Assembly: GCF_025061645.1 (NCBI RefSeq)
Contig: NZ_JANYMP010000014.1
Span: forward strand, 141,737 to 205,736
Direction of reading: 5' to 3'
Origin: Umezawaea endophytica
GTDB lineage: Bacteria; Actinomycetota; Actinomycetes; Mycobacteriales; Pseudonocardiaceae
Length of the DNA: 64,000 bases
Position numbers and translations under genes: made by a program. The stretch's first letter is position 1. The number at the start of each line of letters is the position of its first letter. The notes under the pieces are model-generated. The model was given only the letters and a program-made list of their open reading frames with translations, had not been told where the DNA came from and made no database searches. Positions 28,470-36,261 of this stretch are shown here, in pieces.

Positions 28470-29629
28470 CGCGGCACCCTCGGGAGACCGAGCCCGATCG
28501 ACGCCACCAACTCGCGCTGGACCTCGTTCACGCCCCCGCCGAACGTCAGCACGAGGTTCCGCCTGGCCTGCACGTCCAGCCACAGCGCCAGTTCCGCCGT
28601 CGCCGGGTCGGCCGGGTCGCCGTGCCTGCCGACGACCTCCTCCAGCACCCGCCCGACCCGCTGGGTCCGCTCGGAGGCGAACACCTTGGTCGCCGAGGCG
28701 TCCGCGACGTCCCCGCCGGGCGACGAGGCCACCTGCCAGTTCAGCAGTTCGTTGACCCGCACGACCGCTCTCACCTCCGCCAGCGCCCGCCGCACGTCCG
28801 GGCGCGCGAGCAGCGGCTCGCCGTCCGGACCGGTCCTGGTCGACGCCCACCGGCGCACGCGGTCGAGCTGCGCGGCGATCCGGCCCGCCGGTCCGAGCAT
28901 GACCCGCTCGTGGTTGAGCTGCGTGGTGATCAGCCGCCAGCCCCCGTTCTCCTCGCCGACCCGCATGCCGACCGGCACCCGCACGTCGGAGTAGTAGGTC
29001 GCGTTGACGTGGTGGGCGCCGTCGCAGGTGATGATCGGCGTCCAGGAGTAGCCGGGGTCGGTGGTGTCGACGATCAGGATCGAGATCCCGCGGTGCCGCG
29101 AGTCCTCCGTGCCGGTCCGGCAGGCCAGCCACACGTAGTCCGCGTCGTGCCCGCCCGTGGTGAACGTCTTCTGCCCGTTCACCACGTAGTGGTCGCCGTC
29201 GCGAACGGCCTTGGTGCGCAGCGCGGCCAGGTCCGTGCCCGCCTCCGGCTCGGTGTAGCCGATCGCGAAGTGCAGGTCGCCGGACAGGATGCGCGGCAGG
29301 AAGAAGTCCTTCTGCTCCACCGTCCCCCGCGCCTGCAACGTGGGTCCGACGGTCTGGAGGGTGACGTACGGCAGCGGCACGTCCGCGCGCGCGGCCTCGT
29401 TGACGAAGATCTGCTGCTCCACCTCGCCGAACCCTCGTCCGCCGTACTCGCGCGGCCAGCCGACGCCGAGCCACCCGTCGCGGCCCATCCGGCGGACCAC
29501 GGCGCGGTAGACCTCGCCGTGCCGCTCGGTGAGCATCGCCGCGCGGTCCTCCGGGGACAGCAGCGCGGCGAAGTACTCGCGCACCTCGTCGCGCAGCGCG
29601 CGCTGGTCGTCGGTGAGGTCAACGAACAC
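28466..29629 (-). CDS. fadE29: Acyl-CoA dehydrogenase FadE29 (ChsE2)
   Basis: A 387-residue acyl-CoA dehydrogenase, the same length as M. tuberculosis FadE29. Motifs are IGYTEPEAGTDLA, VVNGQKTFTTGGHDADYVWL and the C-terminal TFGGGVNEVQRELVASIGLG. With FadE28 it forms the ChsE1-ChsE2 heterotetramer that dehydrogenates the three-carbon side chain (3-oxo-pregnene-20-carboxyl-CoA). GTG start; it overlaps the fadE28 end by 11 bases. Confidence 0.9.
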   Translation of the reverse strand: MFVDLTDDQRALRDEVREYFAALLSPEDRAAMLTERHGEVYRAVVRRMGRDGWLGVGWPREYGGRGFGEVEQQIFVNEAARADVPLPYVTLQTVGPTLQARGTVEQKDFFLPRILSGDLHFAIGYTEPEAGTDLAALRTKAVRDGDHYVVNGQKTFTTGGHDADYVWLACRTGTEDSRHRGISILIVDTTDPGYSWTPIITCDGAHHVNATYYSDVRVPVGMRVGEENGGWRLITTQLNHERVMLGPAGRIAAQLDRVRRWASTRTGPDGEPLLARPDVRRALAEVRAVVRVNELLNWQVASSPGGDVADASATKVFASERTQRVGRVLEEVVGRHGDPADPATAELALWLDVQARRNLVLTFGGGVNEVQRELVASIGLGLPRVPR

Positions 29630-30707
29630 CGGACTCCTCCTCGTGCCGGGCGAGCAGGTCGAGCCGGTGCTCCGCGCCGCCGACGAACCTGGTGAGGTCC
29701 TTGGCCAGCCCGTAGAACCGGTGCATCGGGTGGGTGATGTCCACGCCGAGCCCGCCGTGCAGGTGGTGGCACGTGTGCACGGCCACGAGCGCCTCCTGGG
29801 CGAGCCAGTGCGCGGCGGTGTCCAGGTCCACCTCGGCGTCGCGCCCGGCCGACAGGCGCCAGCACGCGGCCAGCGCGGCCAGGTGCAGCGTGCGGGCGGC
29901 CACGTACACGTCGGCGACCTGACCCGCGACGGCCTGGAACGCCGACAGCGGTTTGCCGAACTGGTGCCGCGTCCCCACGTGCGCCACCGTCAGTGCCAGC
30001 GCGCCCGCCAGCACCCCGTCGCCGACCGCGCAGGCGCCCGCCAGCGCGAACCCGCGCAGGCCCGCCACCGCGCCGTCACCCAGCAGGGAGCCCGCGGGGA
30101 CCAGGACGTCGTTCAACCGCAGGGTGTACTCCGGCGCCCCGCCCGAGGTGCGGGTCCGCGTCAGCGACACCCCGTCCGCCGTCGGGTCGATGACCAGCAC
30201 GCCCGGTCCGTCCCGGAGCGTCGCGGTCACCAGCACCCGGTGCGCGGTGCCCGCGTGCGGCACACCGACCTTCGTGCCGGACAGCACGTACCGCGCGCCG
30301 TCGAGCCGGGCCGTGGTGCGCGGAACGGACGGCAGCGGGTCGGACGGCTCGCTCTGCGCCGCCGTGAGCACGCCGTTGTGGTCCGCCACCACCGGCAGGA
30401 GTTCGTCCTGCTGCTCGGGGGTGCCGTACCGGACGAGCGGCAGCACGCCCAGCGCCAGCGCGGCGAACGCGGGCACGGCCGCGGCCCGGCGGCCGACCTC
30501 GGTCAGCACCGCGGCGACCTCCAGGACGCCCAGCCCGTCGCCGCCGAGCCGTTCCGGCACCGCGAGCGCGAGCAACCCGGCCTCTCCCATGGCCTTCCAC
30601 GCCGCGTCGTCGTGGCCGGGGTCGCCGCGCTCGCCGGTCTCGCGGCCGAGCACCCGCGCGCACAGGCCTCGGATCTCGGTCAGGGTGTCGTCGGGGGCAA
30701 AGTCCAC
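29619..30707 (-). CDS. fadE28: Acyl-CoA dehydrogenase FadE28 (ChsE1)
   Basis: A 362-residue acyl-CoA dehydrogenase-like subunit, the partner of FadE29. The C-terminal helical domain is recognisable (TRHQFGKPLSAFQAVAGQVA, CHHLHGGLGVDITHPMHRFY), while the middle beta domain is more divergent. GTG start at 30707, 12 bases after the fadE34 stop. Order fadE28-fadE29-chsH2-chsH1-ltp2 is identical to M. tuberculosis Rv3544c-Rv3540c. Confidence 0.9.
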   Translation of the reverse strand: MDFAPDDTLTEIRGLCARVLGRETGERGDPGHDDAAWKAMGEAGLLALAVPERLGGDGLGVLEVAAVLTEVGRRAAAVPAFAALALGVLPLVRYGTPEQQDELLPVVADHNGVLTAAQSEPSDPLPSVPRTTARLDGARYVLSGTKVGVPHAGTAHRVLVTATLRDGPGVLVIDPTADGVSLTRTRTSGGAPEYTLRLNDVLVPAGSLLGDGAVAGLRGFALAGACAVGDGVLAGALALTVAHVGTRHQFGKPLSAFQAVAGQVADVYVAARTLHLAALAACWRLSAGRDAEVDLDTAAHWLAQEALVAVHTCHHLHGGLGVDITHPMHRFYGLAKDLTRFVGGAEHRLDLLARHEEESGVR

Positions 30708-30719
30708 ATCGACTCCTCG

Positions 30720-32804
30720 TCAGTGCGCGTTTTCCCTTGGCAGGCCGAGAATCCGTTCGCCCGCCAGGTTCAGCAGGACCTGCGTGGTGCCGCCCGCGAT
30801 GCTCAGGCAGCGGCTGAGCAGGAACTCGTGCACGGCGGCCCGCGCCGAGCCCTCGGTGGTCGCGCCGTCCGGGCCGAGCAGTTCGACGGCGAACTCCGCC
30901 ACGGTCTGCCGGTGCCGCACGCCGACCAGCTTGCGCACGCTCGACTCCGCGCCGGGGTCCTGGCCGCCCAACCGCCGCAGGCTCGCGCGCAGGTCGAGCA
31001 GCGACACCGCGAGCCCCTCGCCGACCAGCGCGCCAACGCGTTCCCGCACGTCCGGGTCGTGGGCGGCGTCCAGCGCGAGCACGCGTTCCAGCGACTCCCC
31101 CAGCGACGACCCGCGGCCCATGGCGACGCGCTCGTCGGCCAGCGTCGAGCGGGCCAGCTTCCAGCCGCCGTCGACCTCGCCGACCACGCGGTCGTCCGGC
31201 ACGAACACGCCGTCCAGGAAGACCTCGTTGAACACCGACTCGCCGGTGATCTCCCGCAGCGGCCGCACATCGAGGCCCGGTGCGCGCATGTCCACCAGGA
31301 AGTAGGTGATGCCGCGGTGCTTCGGCGCCTCGGGGTCGGTGCGGGCCAGGCAGATCGCCCAGTCCGCCTCCCTCGCCAGCGACGTCCACACCTTCTGGCC
31401 GGTCAGGGTCCACCCGCCGTCGGCCCGCACCGCCCTGGTGCGCAACGAGGCCAGGTCCGACCCCGCCTCGGGTTCGCTGAACATCTGGCACCAGGTGATC
31501 TCACCGAGCAGGGTCGGCCGGATGAACCGCTCCCGCTGCTCCGGCGACCCATGGCGCAGGATCGTCGGCGCCGCCCAGCCGCCGATGACCAGGTCGGGCC
31601 GCCGGACCCCGACGCGGTCCAACTCCTCGTCGATCACGAGCAGACGCGCGGGCGACGCGTCGAGCCCGTACGGCCTCGGCCAGTGCGGCACCAGGTGGCC
31701 GGTGTCGACGAGCCGCGCGCGCCGCTGCTCGGGCGGCAGCGCGGCGACCTCCTCGGCCACCGCGCGGGCGGCGGCGCGGTCCTCGGCGGAGTCGTCGTCG
31801 AGTTCGACGCGCAACGAGCGGCGCGCGCCGCCCAGCGCGAGTTCCGCCGCCCGCCTGCGCCACTTCGCCCCGCCACCCGCGAGCTGCCGCAGGACGAGGG
31901 CGCGGCGCAGGTAGCGGTGGGCGTCGTGCTCCCAGGTGAACCCGATACCGCCGAGCACCTGGACGCAGTCCTTGGCGTTGTCCACCGCGGCGTCCAGCGC
32001 GACGGCGGCGGCGACCGCCGCGGCCAGCGGGTGTTCGGCGGGTGCCTCGTCGGCCGCGCGCGCCGCGTCCCACGCGACGGCGCTCGCCTGCTCGACCCGG
32101 CACAGCATCTCGACGCACAGGTGCTTGACCGCCTGGAACGACCCGATCGGCCTGCCGAACTGCTCGCGCGCGCGGGCGTGCTCCACGGCGGTGCGCAGGC
32201 ACCACCCGGCGATCCCGCTGGCCTCGGCGGCGAACAGCGTGACCGCGAGGGCCACCGGGTCGGGCGGGTCGACCAGCACGTGCTCCGGCGGGACCTCGAC
32301 GCCGTCCAGGGTCACGTCGCCCAGCGCGCGGGAGGGGTCGACGGCGCCGTGCTCGACCACGGTCACGGCCTCGGCGGGCACGAAGAACCAGGTCTCCCCG
32401 TCGGTGAGCAGCAGGTGCGTCGTCGCGCCCGCGCCGAGGACGTGCCCCACCCCGCCGGTGACCACGAGCCCGCCGTCCTCGCGCCGCACCGCGGCGACCG
32501 TGCCCGCGGTCAGCGACAGCGCGACCGTCGCGGTCCCGTCGGCGAGGCGCCGGGACATCTCCTCCTCCCGGCACAGCACGCCCGCCAGCGCCGTGGGCAG
32601 GACCGGGCCGGGCACCAGCGAGTCCGCCGCCTGTTCGAGGACGGCCGCGAGGTCGACCACGCCGCCGCCCTCCTCGGGCCGCGTGAGGGAGAAGACCCCG
32701 AGGCGCGCGAGGTCCGGCCAGTGCACGGGCCGCTCGGCCTTGGCCGCCCACTCGCGCACCCCCGCCTGCACAGCGCGCTGCTCGTCGGTCATCGCGATGG
32801 GCAT
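30720..32804 (-). CDS. fadE34: Fused acyl-CoA dehydrogenase FadE34 (ChsE3)
   Basis: A 694-residue protein made of two acyl-CoA dehydrogenase modules in one chain, as in mycobacterial FadE34. The N-terminal half ends in a reduced module (ARAREQFGRPIGSFQAVKHL, VLGGIGFTWEHDAHRYLRR). The C-terminal half is a full module with TWCQMFSEPEAGSDLA, TLTGQKVWTSLA and SIAGGTTQVLLNLAGERILG. FadE34 oxidises the five-carbon side chain (3-oxo-chol-4-en-24-oyl-CoA). ATG 32804 with GGAGGAGG upstream. It heads the side-chain operon and is divergent from kstR, as Rv3573c/Rv3574. Confidence 0.9.
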   Translation of the reverse strand: MPIAMTDEQRAVQAGVREWAAKAERPVHWPDLARLGVFSLTRPEEGGGVVDLAAVLEQAADSLVPGPVLPTALAGVLCREEEMSRRLADGTATVALSLTAGTVAAVRREDGGLVVTGGVGHVLGAGATTHLLLTDGETWFFVPAEAVTVVEHGAVDPSRALGDVTLDGVEVPPEHVLVDPPDPVALAVTLFAAEASGIAGWCLRTAVEHARAREQFGRPIGSFQAVKHLCVEMLCRVEQASAVAWDAARAADEAPAEHPLAAAVAAAVALDAAVDNAKDCVQVLGGIGFTWEHDAHRYLRRALVLRQLAGGGAKWRRRAAELALGGARRSLRVELDDDSAEDRAAARAVAEEVAALPPEQRRARLVDTGHLVPHWPRPYGLDASPARLLVIDEELDRVGVRRPDLVIGGWAAPTILRHGSPEQRERFIRPTLLGEITWCQMFSEPEAGSDLASLRTRAVRADGGWTLTGQKVWTSLAREADWAICLARTDPEAPKHRGITYFLVDMRAPGLDVRPLREITGESVFNEVFLDGVFVPDDRVVGEVDGGWKLARSTLADERVAMGRGSSLGESLERVLALDAAHDPDVRERVGALVGEGLAVSLLDLRASLRRLGGQDPGAESSVRKLVGVRHRQTVAEFAVELLGPDGATTEGSARAAVHEFLLSRCLSIAGGTTQVLLNLAGERILGLPRENAH

Positions 32805-32834
32805 GCGACCTCCTCCGGTACCTGAGGACGACTA

Positions 32835-32848
32835 TAGAACGTGTTCCA
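32835..32848. promoter_or_regulatory. KstR operator upstream of fadE34
   Basis: TAGAACGTGTTCCA is an exact match to TnnAACnnGTTnnA, 31 bases upstream of the fadE34 ATG. It would control the six-gene side-chain operon running leftward. Confidence 0.82.
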
Positions 32849-32978
32849 GTTTTGCCGACAGGCCCAGATCGGTAGAAAGTGGAACGAGCAGGTCTCGGAT
32901 AGTTCGCGGCTGGGAGCGTGACTCACGACACCGCTCCGCTCGCACGCCCCGCGCGGTCGGGTACGATGTTCGCACTAC

Positions 32979-32992
32979 TGGAACAGGTTCCT
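32979..32992. promoter_or_regulatory. KstR operator upstream of kstR
   Basis: TGGAACAGGTTCCT contains a near-perfect palindrome (GGAAC-AG-GTTCC) matching the KstR consensus except for the final base. It lies 27 bases upstream of the kstR GTG and indicates autorepression. It also argues that the coding start lies to its right rather than at the upstream ATG codons. Confidence 0.8.
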
Positions 32993-33019
32993 ATCAGACC
33001 GTGCAGGGGGTTCACCTCG

Positions 33020-33646
33020 GTGGCAGCCGCATCGAAACCACGCGCGACCGGCACGGTCGCCCTCACCACGCTGGCGGGCGAGGAGCTCGGGTCGGCCGCC
33101 CAGCGCGACCGGCGCAAGCGGATCATCGACGCGACCATCGCGCTGGCGTCCAAGGGCGGGTACGACGCCGTGCAGATGCGCGCGGTCGCCGATCGGGCGG
33201 ACGTCGCACTCGGCACCCTGTACCGGTACTTCCCCTCGAAGGTCCACCTGCTGGTGTCCAGCCTCGCCGCCGAGTTCGAGCGCGCGCAGGACAAGATGGA
33301 CCGCACCACCATCCCCGGCGAGAACCCCTACGAGCGCGTGCTCTTCGTCCTCGGGCGGATCACCAGGGGCCTCCAGCGCAACCCGCACCTCACCGAGGCG
33401 ATGACGCGCGCGTTCACGTTCGCCGACGCCTCGGCGGGCGCGGAGGTCGACACCGTCGCGCTGCTGATGGAGCGCATGTTCACCAAGGCGATGAGCGACC
33501 AGGAACCGACCGAGGAGCACAAGGCCATCGCCAGGGTGATCGGCGACGTGTGGCTGTCGAACCTGGTCGCGTGGGTGACCAGGCGGGCGACGGCCACGGA
33601 CGTCGCCACCCGCCTCGAACTCACCGTTCGGCTGCTGCTCGCCTGA
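33020..33646 (+). CDS. kstR: TetR-family repressor KstR
   Basis: A 208-residue TetR repressor closely resembling mycobacterial KstR. Shared stretches include ELGSAAQRDRRKRIIDATIA, KGGYDAVQMRAVADRADVA, TLYRYFPSKVHLLV and LTEAMTRAFTFADASAGAEV. KstR represses the upper cholesterol pathway and is released by 3-oxo-cholestenoyl-CoA-type ligands. GTG 33020 is preferred (AGGGGG nine bases upstream, downstream of the operator); an in-frame ATG at 32918 would put the operator inside the gene. It is divergent from fadE34. Its 3' end overlaps the convergent MBL gene by 26 bases. Confidence 0.92.
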   Translation: MAAASKPRATGTVALTTLAGEELGSAAQRDRRKRIIDATIALASKGGYDAVQMRAVADRADVALGTLYRYFPSKVHLLVSSLAAEFERAQDKMDRTTIPGENPYERVLFVLGRITRGLQRNPHLTEAMTRAFTFADASAGAEVDTVALLMERMFTKAMSDQEPTEEHKAIARVIGDVWLSNLVAWVTRRATATDVATRLELTVRLLLA

Positions 33647-34664
33647 CCGGCGCGTACTCGACCACACCGTCCACGACGGACGATTCCAGCTCACCGCGGA
33701 CCACCAGCACGTCCAGGTGCGCCCCGGTCTCGCCGGTCGCCAGGATCCGGTCGAACAGGCCCAGGTCCTCGAACCGGCGCTGCCTGCTCGTCCAGCCGAG
33801 CTTGCGCGCGGCCTCGTGCGTCGTGACCGCGCCGGAGAGCACCGCGTCCAGCGTCGCGCCGAGCCGGTCCTCGTGGTGCGCCACCAGCTCGTCGACGCGG
33901 GCGTGCACGCTGGGCGCGACCGGCCCGTGCGCGGGCAGCAGCCGCATGTCCGGATAGGACCGCATGAGCCGCAACGAGTCCAGGTAGTCGCCGAGCGGGA
34001 GTTCCGACCGCGCGGGCTCGAACCCGATCGACGGGGTGATGTGCGGCAGGACGTGGTCACCCGCGAAGAGCAGCGACGACTCGGCGTCGACGTAGACCAC
34101 GTGGCCGTTGGTGTGCCCCGGTGTCGGCACGGCGCGCAGCACGCGGCTCCGCAGCGCGATGTCCGTCGTGCCGTCGAGCCACTCGTCCGGCTCCTCGTAC
34201 CCCCGCGTCGCCTCGCTCCGGTCGAAGTTCTTGTACGCCTCCCGCAGCTCGTCGGCGACGCTCCCCGCGCCCCACCGGGCCAGTTCCGCGAGCTGGCCGT
34301 CGGCGCGGCCGCTGAGGATCTTCTCCAGCGACGGCTGCTCGCCGATCCCCAGCGCGACCTTCGCCCCGAACAGCTTCCGCAGCGTGATCGCCATCGTGTA
34401 GTGGTCGCGGTGCAGGTGCGTGACCAGGAACCGGTGCACCTGCTCCAACCCGAACCCGATGGAGTCGAGCGACGACTCCAGCCGCTCGCGGGCCTCGTCC
34501 AACGCCCAACCGGAGTCGATCAGCACCAGCCCGTCGCCGTCCTCGACGGCGTACACGTTCACCGCGCGCAGGCCGTCCATCGGCAGCGGCAGCGGGATCC
34601 GGTGCACACCCGGCGCCACCTCGTAGGCCCCCTGCTCGGTCCAGGCGTGCTTGGCGTCCGGCAT
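33621..34664 (-). CDS. MBL-fold metallohydrolase
   Basis: A 347-residue metallo-beta-lactamase-fold hydrolase. Metal ligands are visible in LVTHLHRDHYTMA (H-x-H-x-D-H, about residues 85-90), PTPGHTNGHVVYVD and FAGDHVLPHITP; a C-terminal winged-helix-like region contains THEAARKLGWTSRQRRFEDL. Such proteins include thioesterases and glyoxalase II-like enzymes. It converges on kstR and the two coding regions overlap by 26 bases. ATG 34664 with GGAGG upstream; GTG 34670 is an alternative. A link to steroid metabolism is possible but rests only on position. Confidence 0.82.
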   Translation of the reverse strand: MPDAKHAWTEQGAYEVAPGVHRIPLPLPMDGLRAVNVYAVEDGDGLVLIDSGWALDEARERLESSLDSIGFGLEQVHRFLVTHLHRDHYTMAITLRKLFGAKVALGIGEQPSLEKILSGRADGQLAELARWGAGSVADELREAYKNFDRSEATRGYEEPDEWLDGTTDIALRSRVLRAVPTPGHTNGHVVYVDAESSLLFAGDHVLPHITPSIGFEPARSELPLGDYLDSLRLMRSYPDMRLLPAHGPVAPSVHARVDELVAHHEDRLGATLDAVLSGAVTTHEAARKLGWTSRQRRFEDLGLFDRILATGETGAHLDVLVVRGELESSVVDGVVEYAPVRRAAAER

Positions 34665-34739
34665 CCGCACCTCCGTGTCGTTCGGAGGCCGATGTTAACC
34701 GGGACTCGCGGCGCGGCACGGTGTCCCGACAGGTGGAAA

Positions 34740-34773
34740 CCTGGTGGACGCGGTCGGGAACGCGCCCACCAGG
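34740..34773 (-). terminator. Hairpin downstream of the DUF4394-like gene
   Basis: Arms CCTGGTGG (34740-34747) and CCACCAGG (34766-34773) pair perfectly, and inner CGCG/CGCG can extend the stem around an eight-base loop. It lies 20 bases beyond the stop of the leftward secreted-protein gene. There is no clear T-run, as is common in high-GC actinobacteria. Confidence 0.55.
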
Positions 34774-34793
34774 CGTCGGATCACCCGGTCGTC

Positions 34794-35648
34794 TCAGCTA
34801 CCGGTCAGCGAGATGGCCAGGTCGGGGAACGCGAACGGGTGCTTCCCGATCACGGTGGCCTCACCGTTGAGCAGGTTGACGCTGTAGAGGCTCGTCGAGC
34901 CGTTGGACGCCGTGAGGCTGGCGAAGCCGAGCACCGAGCTGGCCTTGCCGTTGTTCAGGACGCTGAAGATGTCGAAACCAGCCTTGAGACCCGCGTCCAC
35001 GGTGAGCGACCCGGTCGGGACCAGGCTCCCCAGGTTGGGCGGTGACTGGATCACGACCTGGTCCAGGATCGTGCCGATGTCGAACAGCGTGGTGCCGCTG
35101 TCGGCGTTCAGGTCGTTGTTGGTGTACGCGGCGGCGGTGACGCCCTTGGTCGTCGCGGGTGACGGCGGGGTGTTGAGGTTGCCGTCCTCCTCCGTGATGT
35201 GGGTGGCCAGGTTGTGGCGCAGGTTCTGGCCGTTGTCGCTGATCACCCGCAGGCGGTCGGCCGCCGGGTTGAAGTCGACGCCGAAGGTCGTGCCGTACAG
35301 CGCGACCGACAACTGCGACACCTTCGTGAGGACCGGTTCCGGGGTGAACTTGACCGTGTAGATGCCACCCTTGCTGCCCACGACGTACAGCAGGCCGTCC
35401 TGCACCCGGAAGTCGAGCCCGATCGCGGCGTCGTCGCCGACGAAACCGACGATCTCCTTGACCCAGTCGAGTCTGTCCGGCCGGTCGGTGGTGTAGGTCG
35501 CCATCACCCTGCCGTCGGGCGAGATCCCGTACGCCCTCAAGCTGGGCGTCGCCGCCGAACTGGTGCCGGGGCTGCCGACTACCACGGCCGAGATCACGGA
35601 CACCGCCACGGCAGCCGCCGCGAGCCTTTTCTTGATCCGTGCCTTCAT
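34794..35648 (-). CDS. Secreted DUF4394-type protein
   Basis: A 284-residue exported protein. The signal peptide is clear (KKRLAAAAVAVSVISAVVVG, cleavage after SSAA-type residues near 33). The mature part resembles the DUF4394 family, predicted beta-propeller-like proteins, with motifs GLDFRVQDGLLYVVGSKGGIY, FGVDFNPAADRLRVISDNGQ and AAAYTNNDLNADSGTTLFDI. Function is unknown. ATG start with ggaga-type spacing upstream. It is divergent from the small secreted protein to its right and followed by a hairpin. Confidence 0.75.
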   Translation of the reverse strand: MKARIKKRLAAAAVAVSVISAVVVGSPGTSSAATPSLRAYGISPDGRVMATYTTDRPDRLDWVKEIVGFVGDDAAIGLDFRVQDGLLYVVGSKGGIYTVKFTPEPVLTKVSQLSVALYGTTFGVDFNPAADRLRVISDNGQNLRHNLATHITEEDGNLNTPPSPATTKGVTAAAYTNNDLNADSGTTLFDIGTILDQVVIQSPPNLGSLVPTGSLTVDAGLKAGFDIFSVLNNGKASSVLGFASLTASNGSTSLYSVNLLNGEATVIGKHPFAFPDLAISLTGS

Positions 35649-35802
35649 GGTGCTTCTCCCCTCTCGGATCACTGCGCGGCACAAGCTATTCGGCGCGACT
35701 GGACATCCGTTGGACGTCGCGCGGCTACTCGCCTCGGCGTCTTGTCCCCGCCCCCGACGGGCACCACAGTGGAGGTACACCGGCGAAGAGGGGGAACGAA
35801 CG

Positions 35803-36243
35803 ATGAGGATCAGGCTCGGGGCCGTGGCACTCGCGGGCTGCGCGGCGGTCCTGGGGGCCGTCGCCCAGCCCGCCGCGGCGGGCACGGTCGTGGGCGAGCG
35901 GCTGACGTGCGCCTCGGACCTCAGGACGACCGGGCCGCTGGAGATCGTGAACGCCGACTGGACCTACGTCTACACGCTGTCCTGGTGCGTGCTGGAAGGG
36001 CGGATCGTCGACGCCGAGCACGTCGTGGAGCACGTGGTGCACACGTCGAACTGCACGTGGGCCGGACGGAAGAAGGAGGAGATCGACCGGGGGGTGTCGG
36101 CCTGGAAGGCCTTCGACATGAGCGAGTTCGTCTGCGTGGGAGGTGACGGCAAGACCGAGGGCGTGAACCCGTGGGTGGACGTGACCTTCTACCCGGACGG
36201 CCACTTCGACCGGGACGGCGGCGTCGCGCGGTCGGCGCGGTAG
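35803..36243 (+). CDS. Small secreted protein of unknown function
   Basis: A 146-residue protein with a signal peptide (LGAVALAGCAAVLGAVAQPAAAG, cleavage near residue 26). The mature part has four cysteines (LTCASDL, LSWCVLE, SNCTWAG, FVCVGGD), likely two disulfides. I do not recognise a family. ATG start with AGAGGGGG just upstream. It ends 18 bases before the convergent SARP regulator gene. Confidence 0.7.
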   Translation: MRIRLGAVALAGCAAVLGAVAQPAAAGTVVGERLTCASDLRTTGPLEIVNADWTYVYTLSWCVLEGRIVDAEHVVEHVVHTSNCTWAGRKKEEIDRGVSAWKAFDMSEFVCVGGDGKTEGVNPWVDVTFYPDGHFDRDGGVARSAR

Positions 36244-36261
36244 CCGGTGCCGCGCGCCCGC

